A DNA stretch of 64,000 bases from Planctomycetota bacterium (GCA_024274785.1 JAJSAM010000050.1:1-64000); one strand, 5' to 3'; positions 28,479-38,724 are shown, numbered from the stretch's first letter. Program-made: numbers and translations. The notes: generated from the letters alone by a model not told the origin.

Positions 28479-30422
28479 ATGAAAGTGTCCCGTCTGCCGC
28501 TTGCCGCGCTCCTGTTCCTCGGTCTGGCCGGATCGCTCCTGGCCGGGGAGGCTGAGGCTCCCGATGAGACGGAAATCACCACCCCGACGAGTGTGGTGGA
28601 GGATGAAATCGTCGTCCTGGCGACGCGGCTGGGGCGTTCGATCGAAAACACCGGCGCGTCGGTGACGATCACCACGAAGGAGGACTTCGAAGCGCGACAG
28701 ACACGGCAGTCGGCCGAAGCGCTGCGGCCGACCCCTGGGGCGTTTCTCGCGTCCGGTACTCCCGGTACACCGACGTCGCTCTTCATCCGGGGCGCGGCCA
28801 GCAACCAGACCGTGGTGCTCGTGGACGGCGTGCAGGTCAACGACCCGACCCTCGGCGGCCAGTACAATTTCTACGATCTCGGGATCCTGAACTTCAGCAG
28901 CATGGAGGTGCTGCGCGGATCCGCCTCGACCTTGTACGGCACCGACGCCGCCGGCGGCGTGGTCAATTTCGTCACCGAGCGGGGAAGCGGTACCCCCCGG
29001 GCGCGTGCGCAGCTCGAGGGTGGCTCGTTCGGATACTACCGGGTGCTGGCGGGCGCCATCGGGGCGGTCGGGCCGCTGTCGTTCAACGTCGCGGGGGCGC
29101 GCCTGGCCTCTGAGAACGAGCTTGAAAACGACGGTTTCCGGAGTGATACGTTCGCCGGAACGGTCGGCTACGAGCCCCTCGACGGCCTCGTCTTCACCCT
29201 TTCCGCCCGCATGATCGACTCCGAGAAGCAGGACCCCTGGGACTTCCCGTTCGGCCCGCAGATCGAAGAAGACGACAACATCTTCCGTGATCGCACGACC
29301 AGCCTGGCCATTCTCGGGGTCGAGCACGATGTGAACGAGATGATCTCCTGGTCGCTGGCCGGCTGGCTCTTCGATGTGCGCTCCGACCTGAAAAACGGCC
29401 CCGACCAGTCCGGGGCTCCGGACGAGCTCGACAGCACGAACATCGCGAAGATCTGGAACGTCACGGGATCAGTGAAATTCAGCGTGCCCGAGGTCACCGA
29501 CTGGCTCGACGTGAGTACTATCGTCGGGGTGGAGATCGAGAACGAGCGTTCCGAGAGCAAGGTGACGACGGCCTGGGGACCGCAGCCGGATCTGGACATG
29601 ACCTTGCGGAACCGGGCGGCCTTCGCGCTGCTCGAACTCGTGACGTTTGAGCGCTTCACCCTTTCCGGCGGGGTGCGCCGGGACAAGAACTCGTTCTACG
29701 GCTATCGCACCACCGGATCGGCGTCGGCGCTGTACGACCTCGCGGTGACCGGCACCCGATTGCGTGCGAACTACGGCGAGGGCTTTCGCGGACCGCGTCC
29801 GGTGGAGTTCAGCGATCCATTCGTCGGCAACCCCGATCTCCGCCCGGAGAGCAGCGTGTCGATGGACGTCGGCGTCGAGCAGGAATTCGTCGATGGGGAC
29901 GTCGTCCTCGGGGCCACCTGGTTCAGGCTGCGCACGAACGACCTGATCGCCTGGGATCCCGGTACCGGAATCCTGGAGAACTTCCGAAAGGCCGAGACCA
30001 GCGGCGTCGAGCTCACGATGATGCTCCGCCCCGCGAAGGGATGGGAGGTGCTGGCGTCATTCACCGCGCAGGATCCCCGGAACAAGAGCGCCGGACCTGG
30101 TTAAGAGAAGATGTTGCCCGGGCGGCCGACGCGATTCGGGAGCGCCGAGGTCCGCTACCGCAGCGGCATCTGGTTCGCCGGGTTCGAGCTGTACACCTCG
30201 GACGATTACCCTTCAACCGGTCGAATCACTCCCGATGGGGACGTGCGCAACCACCCGGGCCGCAAGCTGCTGCTGGCGTTGCGCGGGCGTGTGGAGTTGT
30301 CGGAGAGTCTCGCGTTCACCATCCGGATCGAGAACCTCCTGAACTACGAGTGGTACGACAACGAGATCGCTCCGAATGGCCTGGGCCGCGGCGCCTACCT
30401 GGGAGTCGAAGCGGAGTTCTGA
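28479..30422 (+). pseudogene. btuB: TonB-dependent outer-membrane receptor (BtuB-like) interrupted by an in-frame TAA
   Basis: Outer-membrane B12 receptor of the btu operon. A signal peptide (MKVSRLPLAALLFLGLAGS), a TonB-box-like DEIVVLATR, a plug domain (SLFIRGAASNQTVVLVDG, GSASTLYGTDAAGGVVNF) and beta-barrel strands are visible. At 30102-30104 a TAA stop follows DPRNKSAGPG. The same frame continues with EKMLPGRPTRFGSAEVRY and reaches a normal barrel end (GAYLGVEAEF) at 30422. About 105 C-terminal residues, including the terminal aromatic needed for barrel insertion, would be lost. This may be a true nonsense mutation, a sequencing error or read-through. Confidence 0.85.
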
Positions 30423-30480
30423 TGCCGGTTCGATCTCCCGTTCAAGCCGGCGGGGACCGGGTGGTTCCAGCCGGATCAAT

Positions 30481-30507
30481 TTGTCACTGGAGGGGCTTTG
30501 AGATAAT
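30481..30507 (+). promoter_or_regulatory. Candidate promoter of the serine operon
   Basis: TTGTCA (30481-30486) and GATAAT (30502-30507) are separated by 15 bases, slightly short. They lie about 50 bases upstream of the DUF1015 gene start. Confidence 0.4.
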
Positions 30508-30555
30508 CTCCGGGCTTGTCCAGTCAGGCCGCCGTTTCGCGGCCGAGGAGTGATC

Positions 30556-31800
30556 ATGGCCGACATCCGCCCCTTCCGTGCGTTCCGCCCGCGACCCGAC
30601 CTGTCCGAGACGGTCGCGAGCCCCCCTTACGACGTCCTGAACTCCGAGGAAGCCCGGGAGATGGCCGCTGGAAACGAGAATTCCTTCCTGCACGTGGTCA
30701 AGCCCGAGATCGACCTCGAGCCGGGAATCGACCTCTACAGCCCGGCGGTCTACGCCAAGGGTGCGGAGAATCTTTCCCGCATGATCGCGGACGGAGTCCT
30801 GGTGCAGGACGAGACGCCCTGCCTGTACGCATACCAGCAGATCATGGGCGATCACAAGCAGGTCGGCCTGGTGGTCGGCGCGAGCGTGGACGAATACGAC
30901 CGGGATCTCATTAGCAAGCACGAGCACACGCGGCGGGTGAAGGAGGACGACCGCACCGCGCACGTCGATGCGTTGAATGCCAACACCGGTCCGGTCTTTC
31001 TGACCTATCGCCGGAAGGACGCGATCGACGTGCTGATCGACGAAGTGCGGCGCCGTGCTCCGGATGTGGACATGACCGCTCCGGACGGTATCCGGCACAC
31101 GCTGTGGGTCATTTCCGACCTGGAAGAAATCGAGGCAATCCGCGGTGAGTTCGCGAAGGTCGATTTTCTCTACGTGGCCGACGGCCACCACCGCAGCGCC
31201 TCGGCCAGCAACGTCGCCGCGGATCGCAAGGCCGCCAACCCGGGGCACACCGGCGGTGAGGAGTACAACTACTTCCTCACCGTGCTGTTCCCGGACGACC
31301 AGATGAAAATCCTCGACTACAACCGCGTGGTCTTCGACCTGAAAGGCCACTCCGCCGAGGAGTTCATGGCGGCCGTCAGCGAGAAGTTCGACGTGGAGGA
31401 GACCACCGATCCGAAACCGGCCAGGCGCCGCGACTTCGGGATGTTTCTTGCCGGCAAGTGGTATCGGCTCACGGCGAAGGAAGGCAGTTTCCCGGAGAGC
31501 GATCCGGTGAACTCTCTCGACGTCGCCATCCTGCAGAACAACCTGTTGAACCCGGTCCTGGGGATCGAAGACCCCCGTTCCGACAATCGCATTGACTTCG
31601 TGGGGGGCATTCGCGGACTTTCTGAACTCGAGCGGCGCGTGGCCGCCGGTGCAGCCGTGGCATTCGCCCTTTACCCCACGAGTATCGAACAGCTCATGGC
31701 CATTGCGGACGCGGGGGCGGTAATGCCGCCGAAGTCCACGTGGTTCGAGCCGAAGCTGAGGTCCGGGCTGTTCGTCCGGCCGCTCGGCGATCGCCCTTGA
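30556..31800 (+). CDS. DUF1015-family protein, serine operon
   Basis: A 414-residue cytoplasmic protein of the DUF1015 family. Conserved features include the opening IRPFRAFRP, SPPYDVLN, the HEHTRRVKEDDR segment and the ADGHHRSASA motif. The biochemical role is not established to my knowledge. The gene starts 5 bases after GAGGAG and is followed by serA and serC with no gap larger than about 10 bases. No serB-type phosphoserine phosphatase is nearby, so this family is a candidate for a serine-pathway step, which is inference from context. Confidence 0.85.
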   Translation: MADIRPFRAFRPRPDLSETVASPPYDVLNSEEAREMAAGNENSFLHVVKPEIDLEPGIDLYSPAVYAKGAENLSRMIADGVLVQDETPCLYAYQQIMGDHKQVGLVVGASVDEYDRDLISKHEHTRRVKEDDRTAHVDALNANTGPVFLTYRRKDAIDVLIDEVRRRAPDVDMTAPDGIRHTLWVISDLEEIEAIRGEFAKVDFLYVADGHHRSASASNVAADRKAANPGHTGGEEYNYFLTVLFPDDQMKILDYNRVVFDLKGHSAEEFMAAVSEKFDVEETTDPKPARRRDFGMFLAGKWYRLTAKEGSFPESDPVNSLDVAILQNNLLNPVLGIEDPRSDNRIDFVGGIRGLSELERRVAAGAAVAFALYPTSIEQLMAIADAGAVMPPKSTWFEPKLRSGLFVRPLGDRP

Positions 31801-31810
31801 GGAGGGACTG

Positions 31811-32698
31811 ATGAAGATCCTGATCTCGGACGCCTTCGACCCGGCGCTTCCGGAGAAGCTTGCCCGCTTCGGCGAGGTGTTCACCGACAAGGACCGGCTG
31901 CCCGAAGCGGACGTGGTGCTCGTGCGGTCGAAAACGAAGTGCACGAAGGAGTACATCGACGGCGCCACCAACCTGAAGCTGATCATTCGGGGTGGTGTCG
32001 GCATCGACAACATCGACTCTGAGTACGCGCGCCAGAAGGGCGTCGCGGTCCACAACACGGCATCCGCGTCGAGCATCGCCGTCGCGGAGTGCGCCATGGC
32101 GTTGATGATCGCGATCCCGGCCAACGTCATCCCCGGTCACATCAGCATGAAGCAGCGTGACTGGCAGAAGAAGGCATTGAAGCGCACGGAACTCTACAGG
32201 AAGACCGTCGGTTTCCTCGGCATCGGTCGCATCGCCACCGAGACCGCGAAGCGTGCAGCCGCCTTCGGCATGAAGGTCATTGCCTACGACAAGTACGTGG
32301 ACGAGTCCGACCACGCCGAGATGGTGACGTTCGATGAACTGCTTTCCCGATCGGACTTCATCTCCATGCACCTGCCTCTGACCAAAGAGACCGACGGGAT
32401 GATCAACAAGGAGAGCATGGGCCGGATGAAGGACGGTGTGATCATCGTCAACACCGGCCGCGGCAAGTGCGTGAACGAGGTCGACATGGCCGCCGCGCTG
32501 GCTTCCGGCAAGGTTCGGGCCTACGGGACGGACGTCTGGTACTCCGACCCGCCGAACTGGGACGAGTGCCCGCTGATCGATGCTCCGAACTGCACCATGA
32601 CCCCGCACATTGGCGCATCCACAAAGGAGAACCTGCTGCGGATCGGCGACGTGATCGAGGAGATCGTCGAAGAGTACGTGAAGGAGGGGAAGCTGTGA
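31811..32698 (+). CDS. serA: D-3-phosphoglycerate dehydrogenase, short form
   Basis: NAD-dependent enzyme for the first step of serine synthesis from 3-phosphoglycerate. The 295 residues contain the substrate segment RGGVGIDNID, the Rossmann motif GFLGIGRIA, and the catalytic Arg/Glu/His set around NTGRGKCVNE and MTPHIGAST. It lacks the ACT regulatory domain of longer SerA, so serine feedback through ACT is absent. Its stop overlaps the GTG start of serC. Confidence 0.93.
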   Translation: MKILISDAFDPALPEKLARFGEVFTDKDRLPEADVVLVRSKTKCTKEYIDGATNLKLIIRGGVGIDNIDSEYARQKGVAVHNTASASSIAVAECAMALMIAIPANVIPGHISMKQRDWQKKALKRTELYRKTVGFLGIGRIATETAKRAAAFGMKVIAYDKYVDESDHAEMVTFDELLSRSDFISMHLPLTKETDGMINKESMGRMKDGVIIVNTGRGKCVNEVDMAAALASGKVRAYGTDVWYSDPPNWDECPLIDAPNCTMTPHIGASTKENLLRIGDVIEEIVEEYVKEGKL

Positions 32699-33792
32699 CC
32701 CATCGAGTTTTCAACTTCAATGCCGGCCCGGCTACGCTGCCGCTACCGGTCCTCGAGGAGATCAAGGCCGAGTTCATCGACTACCAGGGCTCGGGCATGA
32801 GCATCATCGAGTCCAGCCACCGGAGCCCCGAGTACTCCGCAGTGCACCAGGAGACCATCGCGCTCTTCCACGAACTGCTCGGCATCTCGGATGACTACAA
32901 GGTCATGTTCATGGGCGGCGGCGCCTCGACCCAGTTCTTCACGGTTCCCATGAACCTGCTTCACGGCGGTAAGAAGGCGGACTACATCCGCACCGGCACC
33001 TGGGCGAAGAAGGCCATCAAGGAAGCCGAACTCTTCGGCGACATTCACGTGGCCGGGAACTCCGAGAACGACGAGGGCAAGTTCAACTACTGCCCGAACC
33101 AGTCAGAGCTCGATCTTCGTGACGGCACGACCTACCTCCATTTCACCAGCAACAACACCATCGCCGGGACGCAGTACCACACGTTCCCGAAGCCGGTTGC
33201 CGGCTCGTTCCTGGTCGCCGACATGTCCTCGGACATGCTCTGGCGGAAGTTCGATGCGACCGACTTCGGCATCATCTACGCCGGCGCGCAGAAGAACCTC
33301 GGCCCCTCCGGCGTCACGGTCGTGATCATGCGCAAGGACGTCCTCGACCTCTGCGCGGATGGCATCCCGACGATGGCGAGCTACAAGACGCACTTCGCCA
33401 AGGACTCGCTCTTCAACACCCCCCCGGTTTTCCCGATCTACGCCATTGGCAAGGTCCTCAAGTGGCTGAAGGGACTCGGCGGCCTTCAGGCCATGGAGCA
33501 AATCAACCGTGAGAAGGCGGGCCTGATCTACGGGGCCATCGAGGGCAACCCGGACTTCTACCGCTCTCCGATCAAGGAAGACAGCCGTTCGATGATGAAC
33601 ATCGTCTGGCGTTGCCCGACGGAAGACCTGGAGAAGCAGTTCATCGCCGAGGCGAAGGCCAACGGCATGTCCGGTCTGAAGGGCCACCGCTCCGTTGGCG
33701 GCTGCCGCGCTTCGGTCTACAACGCCCATCCGATGGAGGGGGTGAAGGCCCTGGCTGACTTCATGAACGACTTTGCGAAGAACAACGGCTGA
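32695..33792 (+). CDS. serC: Phosphoserine aminotransferase
   Basis: PLP enzyme (365 residues) that converts 3-phosphohydroxypyruvate to phosphoserine. It opens with the canonical FNFNAGPATLPLPVLEE, has the PLP Lys in AGAQKNLGPSG near residue 198, FMGGGASTQF for phosphate contacts, and the C-terminal GHRSVGGCRASVYNA. The GTG at 32695 overlaps the serA stop. A strong terminator follows, so the operon is DUF1015-serA-serC. Confidence 0.97.
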   Translation: MTHRVFNFNAGPATLPLPVLEEIKAEFIDYQGSGMSIIESSHRSPEYSAVHQETIALFHELLGISDDYKVMFMGGGASTQFFTVPMNLLHGGKKADYIRTGTWAKKAIKEAELFGDIHVAGNSENDEGKFNYCPNQSELDLRDGTTYLHFTSNNTIAGTQYHTFPKPVAGSFLVADMSSDMLWRKFDATDFGIIYAGAQKNLGPSGVTVVIMRKDVLDLCADGIPTMASYKTHFAKDSLFNTPPVFPIYAIGKVLKWLKGLGGLQAMEQINREKAGLIYGAIEGNPDFYRSPIKEDSRSMMNIVWRCPTEDLEKQFIAEAKANGMSGLKGHRSVGGCRASVYNAHPMEGVKALADFMNDFAKNNG

Positions 33793-33817
33793 CTTTTTCA
33801 GCCGGGAACATAAAAAT

Positions 33818-33846
33818 GCGGGGCGATCGTGATCGCCCCGCGTTTT
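33818..33846 (+). terminator. Rho-independent terminator of the serine operon
   Basis: The inverted repeat gcggggcgatc / gatcgccccgc (33818-33828 and 33831-33841) folds to a 10-bp stem with a 4-base loop, followed by gtttt. It lies 26 bases after serC. Confidence 0.85.
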
Positions 33847-33968
33847 GATTCCGCAAACAGAGGTGACGGAATCACGGTATGGTCCGTATAGAGTGTGGGT
33901 TCCGTGTTCTGAAGACCGTTTGTGGGAATGAGATTCGGCCTGCGGGTCGACCTTGATGGGAGGTTTCA

Positions 33969-36194
33969 ATGTTTCGCACGTTCCTCTTGACGGCGCTGGC
34001 GGCTCTGCTGCTGCTGCCGTCGGTAGCATTCGGGCAGGAAGACGCTACACCCAGGCTTGAGGACCTGGTACCCGATCACACCTTCCTCTTCGCTTCGGTG
34101 AACGACGTGAGCTCCATGCGGGAGCAGGCGTCGCGCACGGCCGTGATGAAGCTCTGGCAGGAGCCGGAAGTACAGCAGTTTCTCGCGCCGGGCATGGCCA
34201 TGATCGAGCAGCAACTCGCCATGCTGGAGAAGCAGACCGGCCATCGCCTTTCGGAACTCTGCGGCCTCCTGCAGGGACAGCTCGCGCTCGCGATTATCGA
34301 GTACGACCCCGCCTACGGCCCGATTCCCGACGCCGTCGCCCTGGTCGACCTCGGCAGTCAGATGGAGAGCTTCAAGAAGGCACACGCCGAGATGATGGCC
34401 GGTGTCGGGGATCAGATCAGCGTCAGCGTTGTCGAGTACGCCGGTGTTTCCTACCAGAATGTGACGTTGCCGATCGGGCTCGAGATCTCGGTGGGCTACC
34501 TCGGAAACGCCCTGGTCATCGCCAGCGCTCCGGAACGTATGGCCGGCATGATCGACGCCTGGAAGAAGGGGTTGCCGACCTCGCTCGCGAAGAGCAGGAC
34601 CTTTCAGGCGGTGAAGAGGAATACGGGGGGCGACGGCGCCTGGTTGAATGTCTTCTTCAATATGGAGTCGGTGCTCGGCTTCTTCGGCGAGCAGGTCGAC
34701 TCGATGACCATGCGGGCCATGGATGTGCTCGGTGTCCGCGAGATCAAGGCGCTGGGAATCGGCTCTTCGTTCCACGGGGAAGGCATCCGTGACACCTTCT
34801 TCGCGTATGTTCCCGGTGAGAAGGTCGGGATCATGGGCCTGATGTACACCTCGCCCGGCGACGGGACGAAGCTGCTCTCGCGCGTTCCGGCGAATGCGTT
34901 TTATGCGTCCGCGGGCCGGGTGGACCTGCACGAGCTGATGGGCCGCGTGCTCGAGATGCTCGGCGAGGTCGAGCCAGGCATGCTGGAGCAGGCCCTCGCC
35001 GGCCTCGGTCAGGCACGTGATCTGCTCGGTCTCGACATCCAGCAGGACCTGCTCCTGCCTTTTGGTGAGGAAATGGCCTTCTACGCCGCCTTGCCGGACG
35101 GCGGCGGGCTCATCCCCGACATCGTGTTCATGAACCGCCTCCGGGACCCGGACAAGTTCCTGAACTCCCTCGGAAAGCTGGTCCTCGCCGCGCAGGAGCA
35201 GATGAAGAACGACCGCCGGGTCAAGGTGGACCTGCGCAGCATGGAATTCATGGGCAAAACGATCCACTACGTGCACGTCGGCCACAAGCGGGGCGATCCG
35301 GTTCCGGTCATGCCGAGCCTCTACCTCGACGGCAACCTGGTCGTCATGGCTCTCTACCCTCAAGTCCTGAAGGACCACATTGCGCGGGGCCCGAATGCGC
35401 CTTCGATTCTCACCCGCCCGGACTTCGCCCGGGTCTTGAAGGGCCTGCCGGTAGGCATGGACAGCCTCGAGTACATGGACTTCAACGCGGGCATGCGGAT
35501 CCTCTACGGAACCCTCGCCCCGATCATCCAGCTTGCGGCCAACGACCTCGACTGCCCGTTGGACATGGCCTACCTGCCGCGCACCGAGACGATCGCGAAG
35601 CACTTCTTCGGCGGCGCGTGGGGCATGGACCTCGGCGAAGAGGGGCCGGCTCTGCACTCCTACACCCCCATGGGGCTGATGCCGCTGATGGCGGTTTCGA
35701 TGCTCCCGGCGCTGTTCCTGTCCAACTCCCGGGCGTCGATGCCCGCGGAGGTCATCTTCGCGAAGCCGGAGCCCATGCCGGAGCACGTGAAGCCGGAGAT
35801 CGAGGAGCCGAAAACGGTTCCGGCCGCGCCCGGCCGGCGGCAACTCGAGGAGATCTATATCGGTCTCCTGTTCCACTTCGCCCAGACCGACAAATTCCCG
35901 AAGGACCTGGGTGAGATGGTGGCGAGCCGCGCGATCGAAGATGCGGCGTCCCTCCTGCTGCCGGGAGACGAGGCACCGTTGACCACGGCCTCCGGACAAG
36001 AGACATCCTTCGCCTACGTCGGCCCGAAGCCGGGTTTTCTGACGAAGGGGCAGGAGAGCGTGATCTGGGTCTACGAGCGCGACGGACGCCCGGGCGGTAT
36101 GCGCTGGGTGCTCTTCGCCTCCGGTGACATCGAGCGGATCACCGAAGCTGACTTCCAGAAGCTGATCGAGGCGAGCCGGAAGGCCGCCAAGTAG
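33969..36194 (+). CDS. Large secreted protein, DUF3352-like
   Basis: A 741-residue protein with a clear signal peptide (TFLLTALAALLLLPSVAFG, cleavage near GQE) and no further strong membrane segment. The mature part resembles DUF3352-type secreted proteins: the opening LVPDHTFLFASVNDVSSM and repeated ALVIASAPERMAG-like elements. It also has a C-terminal segment (about 620-720) resembling the pilin-like SGQETSFAYVGP endings of substrate or surface proteins. No catalytic motif is evident. It is flanked by terminators on both sides and so is monocistronic. Function unknown. Confidence 0.75.
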   Translation: MFRTFLLTALAALLLLPSVAFGQEDATPRLEDLVPDHTFLFASVNDVSSMREQASRTAVMKLWQEPEVQQFLAPGMAMIEQQLAMLEKQTGHRLSELCGLLQGQLALAIIEYDPAYGPIPDAVALVDLGSQMESFKKAHAEMMAGVGDQISVSVVEYAGVSYQNVTLPIGLEISVGYLGNALVIASAPERMAGMIDAWKKGLPTSLAKSRTFQAVKRNTGGDGAWLNVFFNMESVLGFFGEQVDSMTMRAMDVLGVREIKALGIGSSFHGEGIRDTFFAYVPGEKVGIMGLMYTSPGDGTKLLSRVPANAFYASAGRVDLHELMGRVLEMLGEVEPGMLEQALAGLGQARDLLGLDIQQDLLLPFGEEMAFYAALPDGGGLIPDIVFMNRLRDPDKFLNSLGKLVLAAQEQMKNDRRVKVDLRSMEFMGKTIHYVHVGHKRGDPVPVMPSLYLDGNLVVMALYPQVLKDHIARGPNAPSILTRPDFARVLKGLPVGMDSLEYMDFNAGMRILYGTLAPIIQLAANDLDCPLDMAYLPRTETIAKHFFGGAWGMDLGEEGPALHSYTPMGLMPLMAVSMLPALFLSNSRASMPAEVIFAKPEPMPEHVKPEIEEPKTVPAAPGRRQLEEIYIGLLFHFAQTDKFPKDLGEMVASRAIEDAASLLLPGDEAPLTTASGQETSFAYVGPKPGFLTKGQESVIWVYERDGRPGGMRWVLFASGDIERITEADFQKLIEASRKAAK

Positions 36195-36220
36195 TCAGCG
36201 CTGACCGGCAACGACTCAAG

Positions 36221-36252
36221 GGGCCGCGCAACTCTCCTGCGCGGCCCTTTTT
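36221..36252 (+). terminator. Rho-independent terminator
   Basis: A perfect 10-bp stem (gggccgcgca 36221-36230 with tgcgcggccc 36238-36247), a 7-base loop and a following ttttt. It lies 26 bases after the large secreted-protein gene. Confidence 0.9.
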
Positions 36253-36418
36253 GCGTCTGGAAAGTGCCGCATCGTAGAGTTGTTCCGTTGGTGGACGGTC
36301 TTGCGCACCGCCTGGTTCTCTTGAGCGGGTGTGCGGGGGCGCTGTGGATCGGGCGTGGCGTTGTTGGGTCCGACCCGGTCCGTGGGCGACAATACCGGGC
36401 TTACCCAAAGGAGAGACG

Positions 36419-37456
36419 ATGCACGAGATTGCGGACTTTCGCAGCGACACGGTGACGCGTCCTTCCCCGGCGATGCGCCGGGCCATGGTGGAAGCCGAGG
36501 TCGGCGACGACGTACTCGGGGACGACCCGACGGTCAAGGTTCTCGAATCCATGACTGCGGACCTCTTCGGAAAAGAGGCCGGGCTTTACGTGCCGTCCGG
36601 TTCGATGGGAAACGCCGTCTGTCTCGGCTCGCAGGTCGTGGCCGGCGACGAGATCATCGTCGAGGAGTGGGCCCACTGCCTGAACTTCGAGGCGGGCGGT
36701 GTGGCCGGGCTGTTCGGGCTCCTGACCCGCACGCTCTCGAGCCATCGCGGTGCGATGGACCCGGACGAGATCGCCTCCTGGATCCGTCCCGGAGACCTGC
36801 ACGCGCCGCGGACCGCCCTGGTGGCGGTTGAGAACTCCCACAACTTCCACGGCGGTGCGGTGGTGCCGCTTGCGAACCTGACCGCAATCCGGGAACTCTG
36901 CCTGTCGCGGGGCGTGCTGACGCATCTCGACGGAGCGAGGATCTGGAACGCCGCGGCTACCTCCGGGGTACCTCTTCCGGAGTACGGCGCTCTCTGTGAC
37001 AGCATGTCGGTCTGTCTCTCGAAGGGGCTCGGTGCGCCGGTGGGTTCGGTGGTGCTCGGCACCCGGGCCATGATCGAGCGGGCCCGCGTTTTCAGGAAGC
37101 GCCTGGGCGGCGGGATGCGGCAGGTCGGGATTCTCGCCGCGGCCGGCATCCACGCTCTCGCCGAGATGCGCGGGCGTATCGGTGACGACCATGAGCATGC
37201 GCGGGTGCTGGCCGAAGGCATGGCCCGGCTGCCGGGACTGGAACTCGATCCCGCGGCCGTCGAGACGAACATCATCTTCGTGAAGGTGACGGCGATGCCC
37301 CCGCAGGAGTTCGTCGACCGGCTGCATGCCGATAACATCTGGACGCTCGCGCTTGGTGCGGAGGAGTGCCGATTCGTCCTGCACTGCGATGTGGACCGTG
37401 AAGATGTGGACCGTGCGCTGGCGGTCATGGCCGACGTTCTGCCGGGAGAGCGATAG
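36419..37456 (+). CDS. ltaE: Low-specificity L-threonine aldolase
   Basis: PLP enzyme of 345 residues that cleaves L-threonine or allo-threonine to glycine and acetaldehyde. Family segments are FRSDTVTRPSPAMRRAM, the VGDDVLGDDPTV segment, ENSHNFHGGAV, THLDGARIWNAA and the PLP lysine in SVCLSKGLGAPVGS (about residue 202). The ATG at 36419 follows AAAGGAGAG and is preferred over a longer in-frame extension. The stop overlaps the GTG of the phosphohexomutase. Confidence 0.95.
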   Translation: MHEIADFRSDTVTRPSPAMRRAMVEAEVGDDVLGDDPTVKVLESMTADLFGKEAGLYVPSGSMGNAVCLGSQVVAGDEIIVEEWAHCLNFEAGGVAGLFGLLTRTLSSHRGAMDPDEIASWIRPGDLHAPRTALVAVENSHNFHGGAVVPLANLTAIRELCLSRGVLTHLDGARIWNAAATSGVPLPEYGALCDSMSVCLSKGLGAPVGSVVLGTRAMIERARVFRKRLGGGMRQVGILAAAGIHALAEMRGRIGDDHEHARVLAEGMARLPGLELDPAAVETNIIFVKVTAMPPQEFVDRLHADNIWTLALGAEECRFVLHCDVDREDVDRALAVMADVLPGER

Positions 37457-38724
37457 TGGGCATCTACAAGGCATACGATATCCGCGGACACTACGGCACG
37501 GAGATCACTCTCGCACTGGCCGAACGGATCGGGCGGGCCTATGCGGAGTTCCTGAAGCCGGGAAGGGTGGCGGTGGGGCGGGACATGCGCTCCCACGGAC
37601 CGGGGGTGGCGAAGGCACTGGTCACCGGGCTGGTGCGCGGGGGCGTCGATGTGTACTTGATCGGCGAGTCGTCGACTCCGATGGGCTATTTCGCCATCGG
37701 TCACTACGGCCTCGACGGCGGCATCCAGGTGACCGCTTCACACAATCCCGCCGTCTACACCGGCTTCAAGATGTCGCGGGAAGAGGCCATTCCCATCTCG
37801 AGCGACTCCGGGCTCCGTGAAATCCGGAGCATCGTCGAAGGGGCGTCCCTGCCGGATGCCGCGGTTCCCGGGAAGGTGCAGGAACTCGACATTCGGGAAG
37901 ATTACACCGCGCATGTGCTCGCGCAGGCCGGGGAGATCCGTTCACTCAAGGTCGCGGTCGATGCCGCGAACGGGATGGGTGGCCTGGAGGTGGAGTGGGT
38001 CTTTCCGCACTTGCCGGTGGAGTTGATCCCGCTGTACCTCGAGCGCGACGGCAACTTCCCGAACCACGAGCCGAACCCTCTGCGGAAGGAGAACCTGGCC
38101 GATCTGATCGCGCTGGTCCGGGAGAGCGGAGCCGACGTGGGAGTCGGGTTCGACGGCGACTGCGACCGGGCCTGCTTCGTGGACGAGCGGGGTGAGGTGG
38201 TGACAAACGACATCACGACCGCGCTGCTCGCGACGGAAGTTCTGTCCCGGGAGAGGGGCCCGGTGGTCTACGACCTGCGTTCCTCCCGCGTGCTGCCGGA
38301 GACGATTGCCGCGAATGGCGGCCGCCCGATCCGGGAGCGCGTGGGGCATTCGTTCATGAAGGCCACCATGCGTCGCGAGAAGTGCGTGTTCGGGGGGGAA
38401 TTCTCGGGCCATTACTACTTCCGCGAGAATTTCAACGCCGACTCCGCCATCATCGCGGTGCTGAAAGTGCTCTCCGTGCTCTCCGCGGACCGCCGCAGCT
38501 TGTCGGAGATGCTCGCTCCGCTCCGGAAGTACCACATGACCGGGGAAACGAACTTCGAGGTGTTCGAGCAGGACACGAAGATCGAGGAACTGGCAGAGGC
38601 TTTCGCGGACGGCGAGGTGGATTTCGTGGACGGTGTCACGGTCCAGTACGACGACTGGTGGTTCAACGTGCGGAAGTCGAATACCGAGCCGCTCCTGCGT
38701 CTGAATCTCGAAGGTATGACCTAG
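37456..38724 (+). CDS. Phosphomannomutase/phosphoglucomutase
   Basis: Alpha-D-phosphohexomutase of 422 residues that interconverts sugar 1- and 6-phosphates for envelope polysaccharide precursors. The four family loops are present: the phosphoserine loop TASHNPAVYTG, the Mg loop FDGDCDRACF, the sugar loop GGEFSGHYYF and the phosphate loop KSNTEPLLRLNLE. It opens with IYKAYDIRGHYG. The GTG start overlaps the aldolase stop by one base. Mannose and glucose specificity cannot be separated from sequence alone. Confidence 0.93.
   Translation: MGIYKAYDIRGHYGTEITLALAERIGRAYAEFLKPGRVAVGRDMRSHGPGVAKALVTGLVRGGVDVYLIGESSTPMGYFAIGHYGLDGGIQVTASHNPAVYTGFKMSREEAIPISSDSGLREIRSIVEGASLPDAAVPGKVQELDIREDYTAHVLAQAGEIRSLKVAVDAANGMGGLEVEWVFPHLPVELIPLYLERDGNFPNHEPNPLRKENLADLIALVRESGADVGVGFDGDCDRACFVDERGEVVTNDITTALLATEVLSRERGPVVYDLRSSRVLPETIAANGGRPIRERVGHSFMKATMRREKCVFGGEFSGHYYFRENFNADSAIIAVLKVLSVLSADRRSLSEMLAPLRKYHMTGETNFEVFEQDTKIEELAEAFADGEVDFVDGVTVQYDDWWFNVRKSNTEPLLRLNLEGMT

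Noticed and set aside
33863-33892. Promoter-like GTGACG and TATAGA upstream of the large secreted-protein gene
   Set aside because: Both hexamers are weak and the spacing is 18; not listed as a feature.
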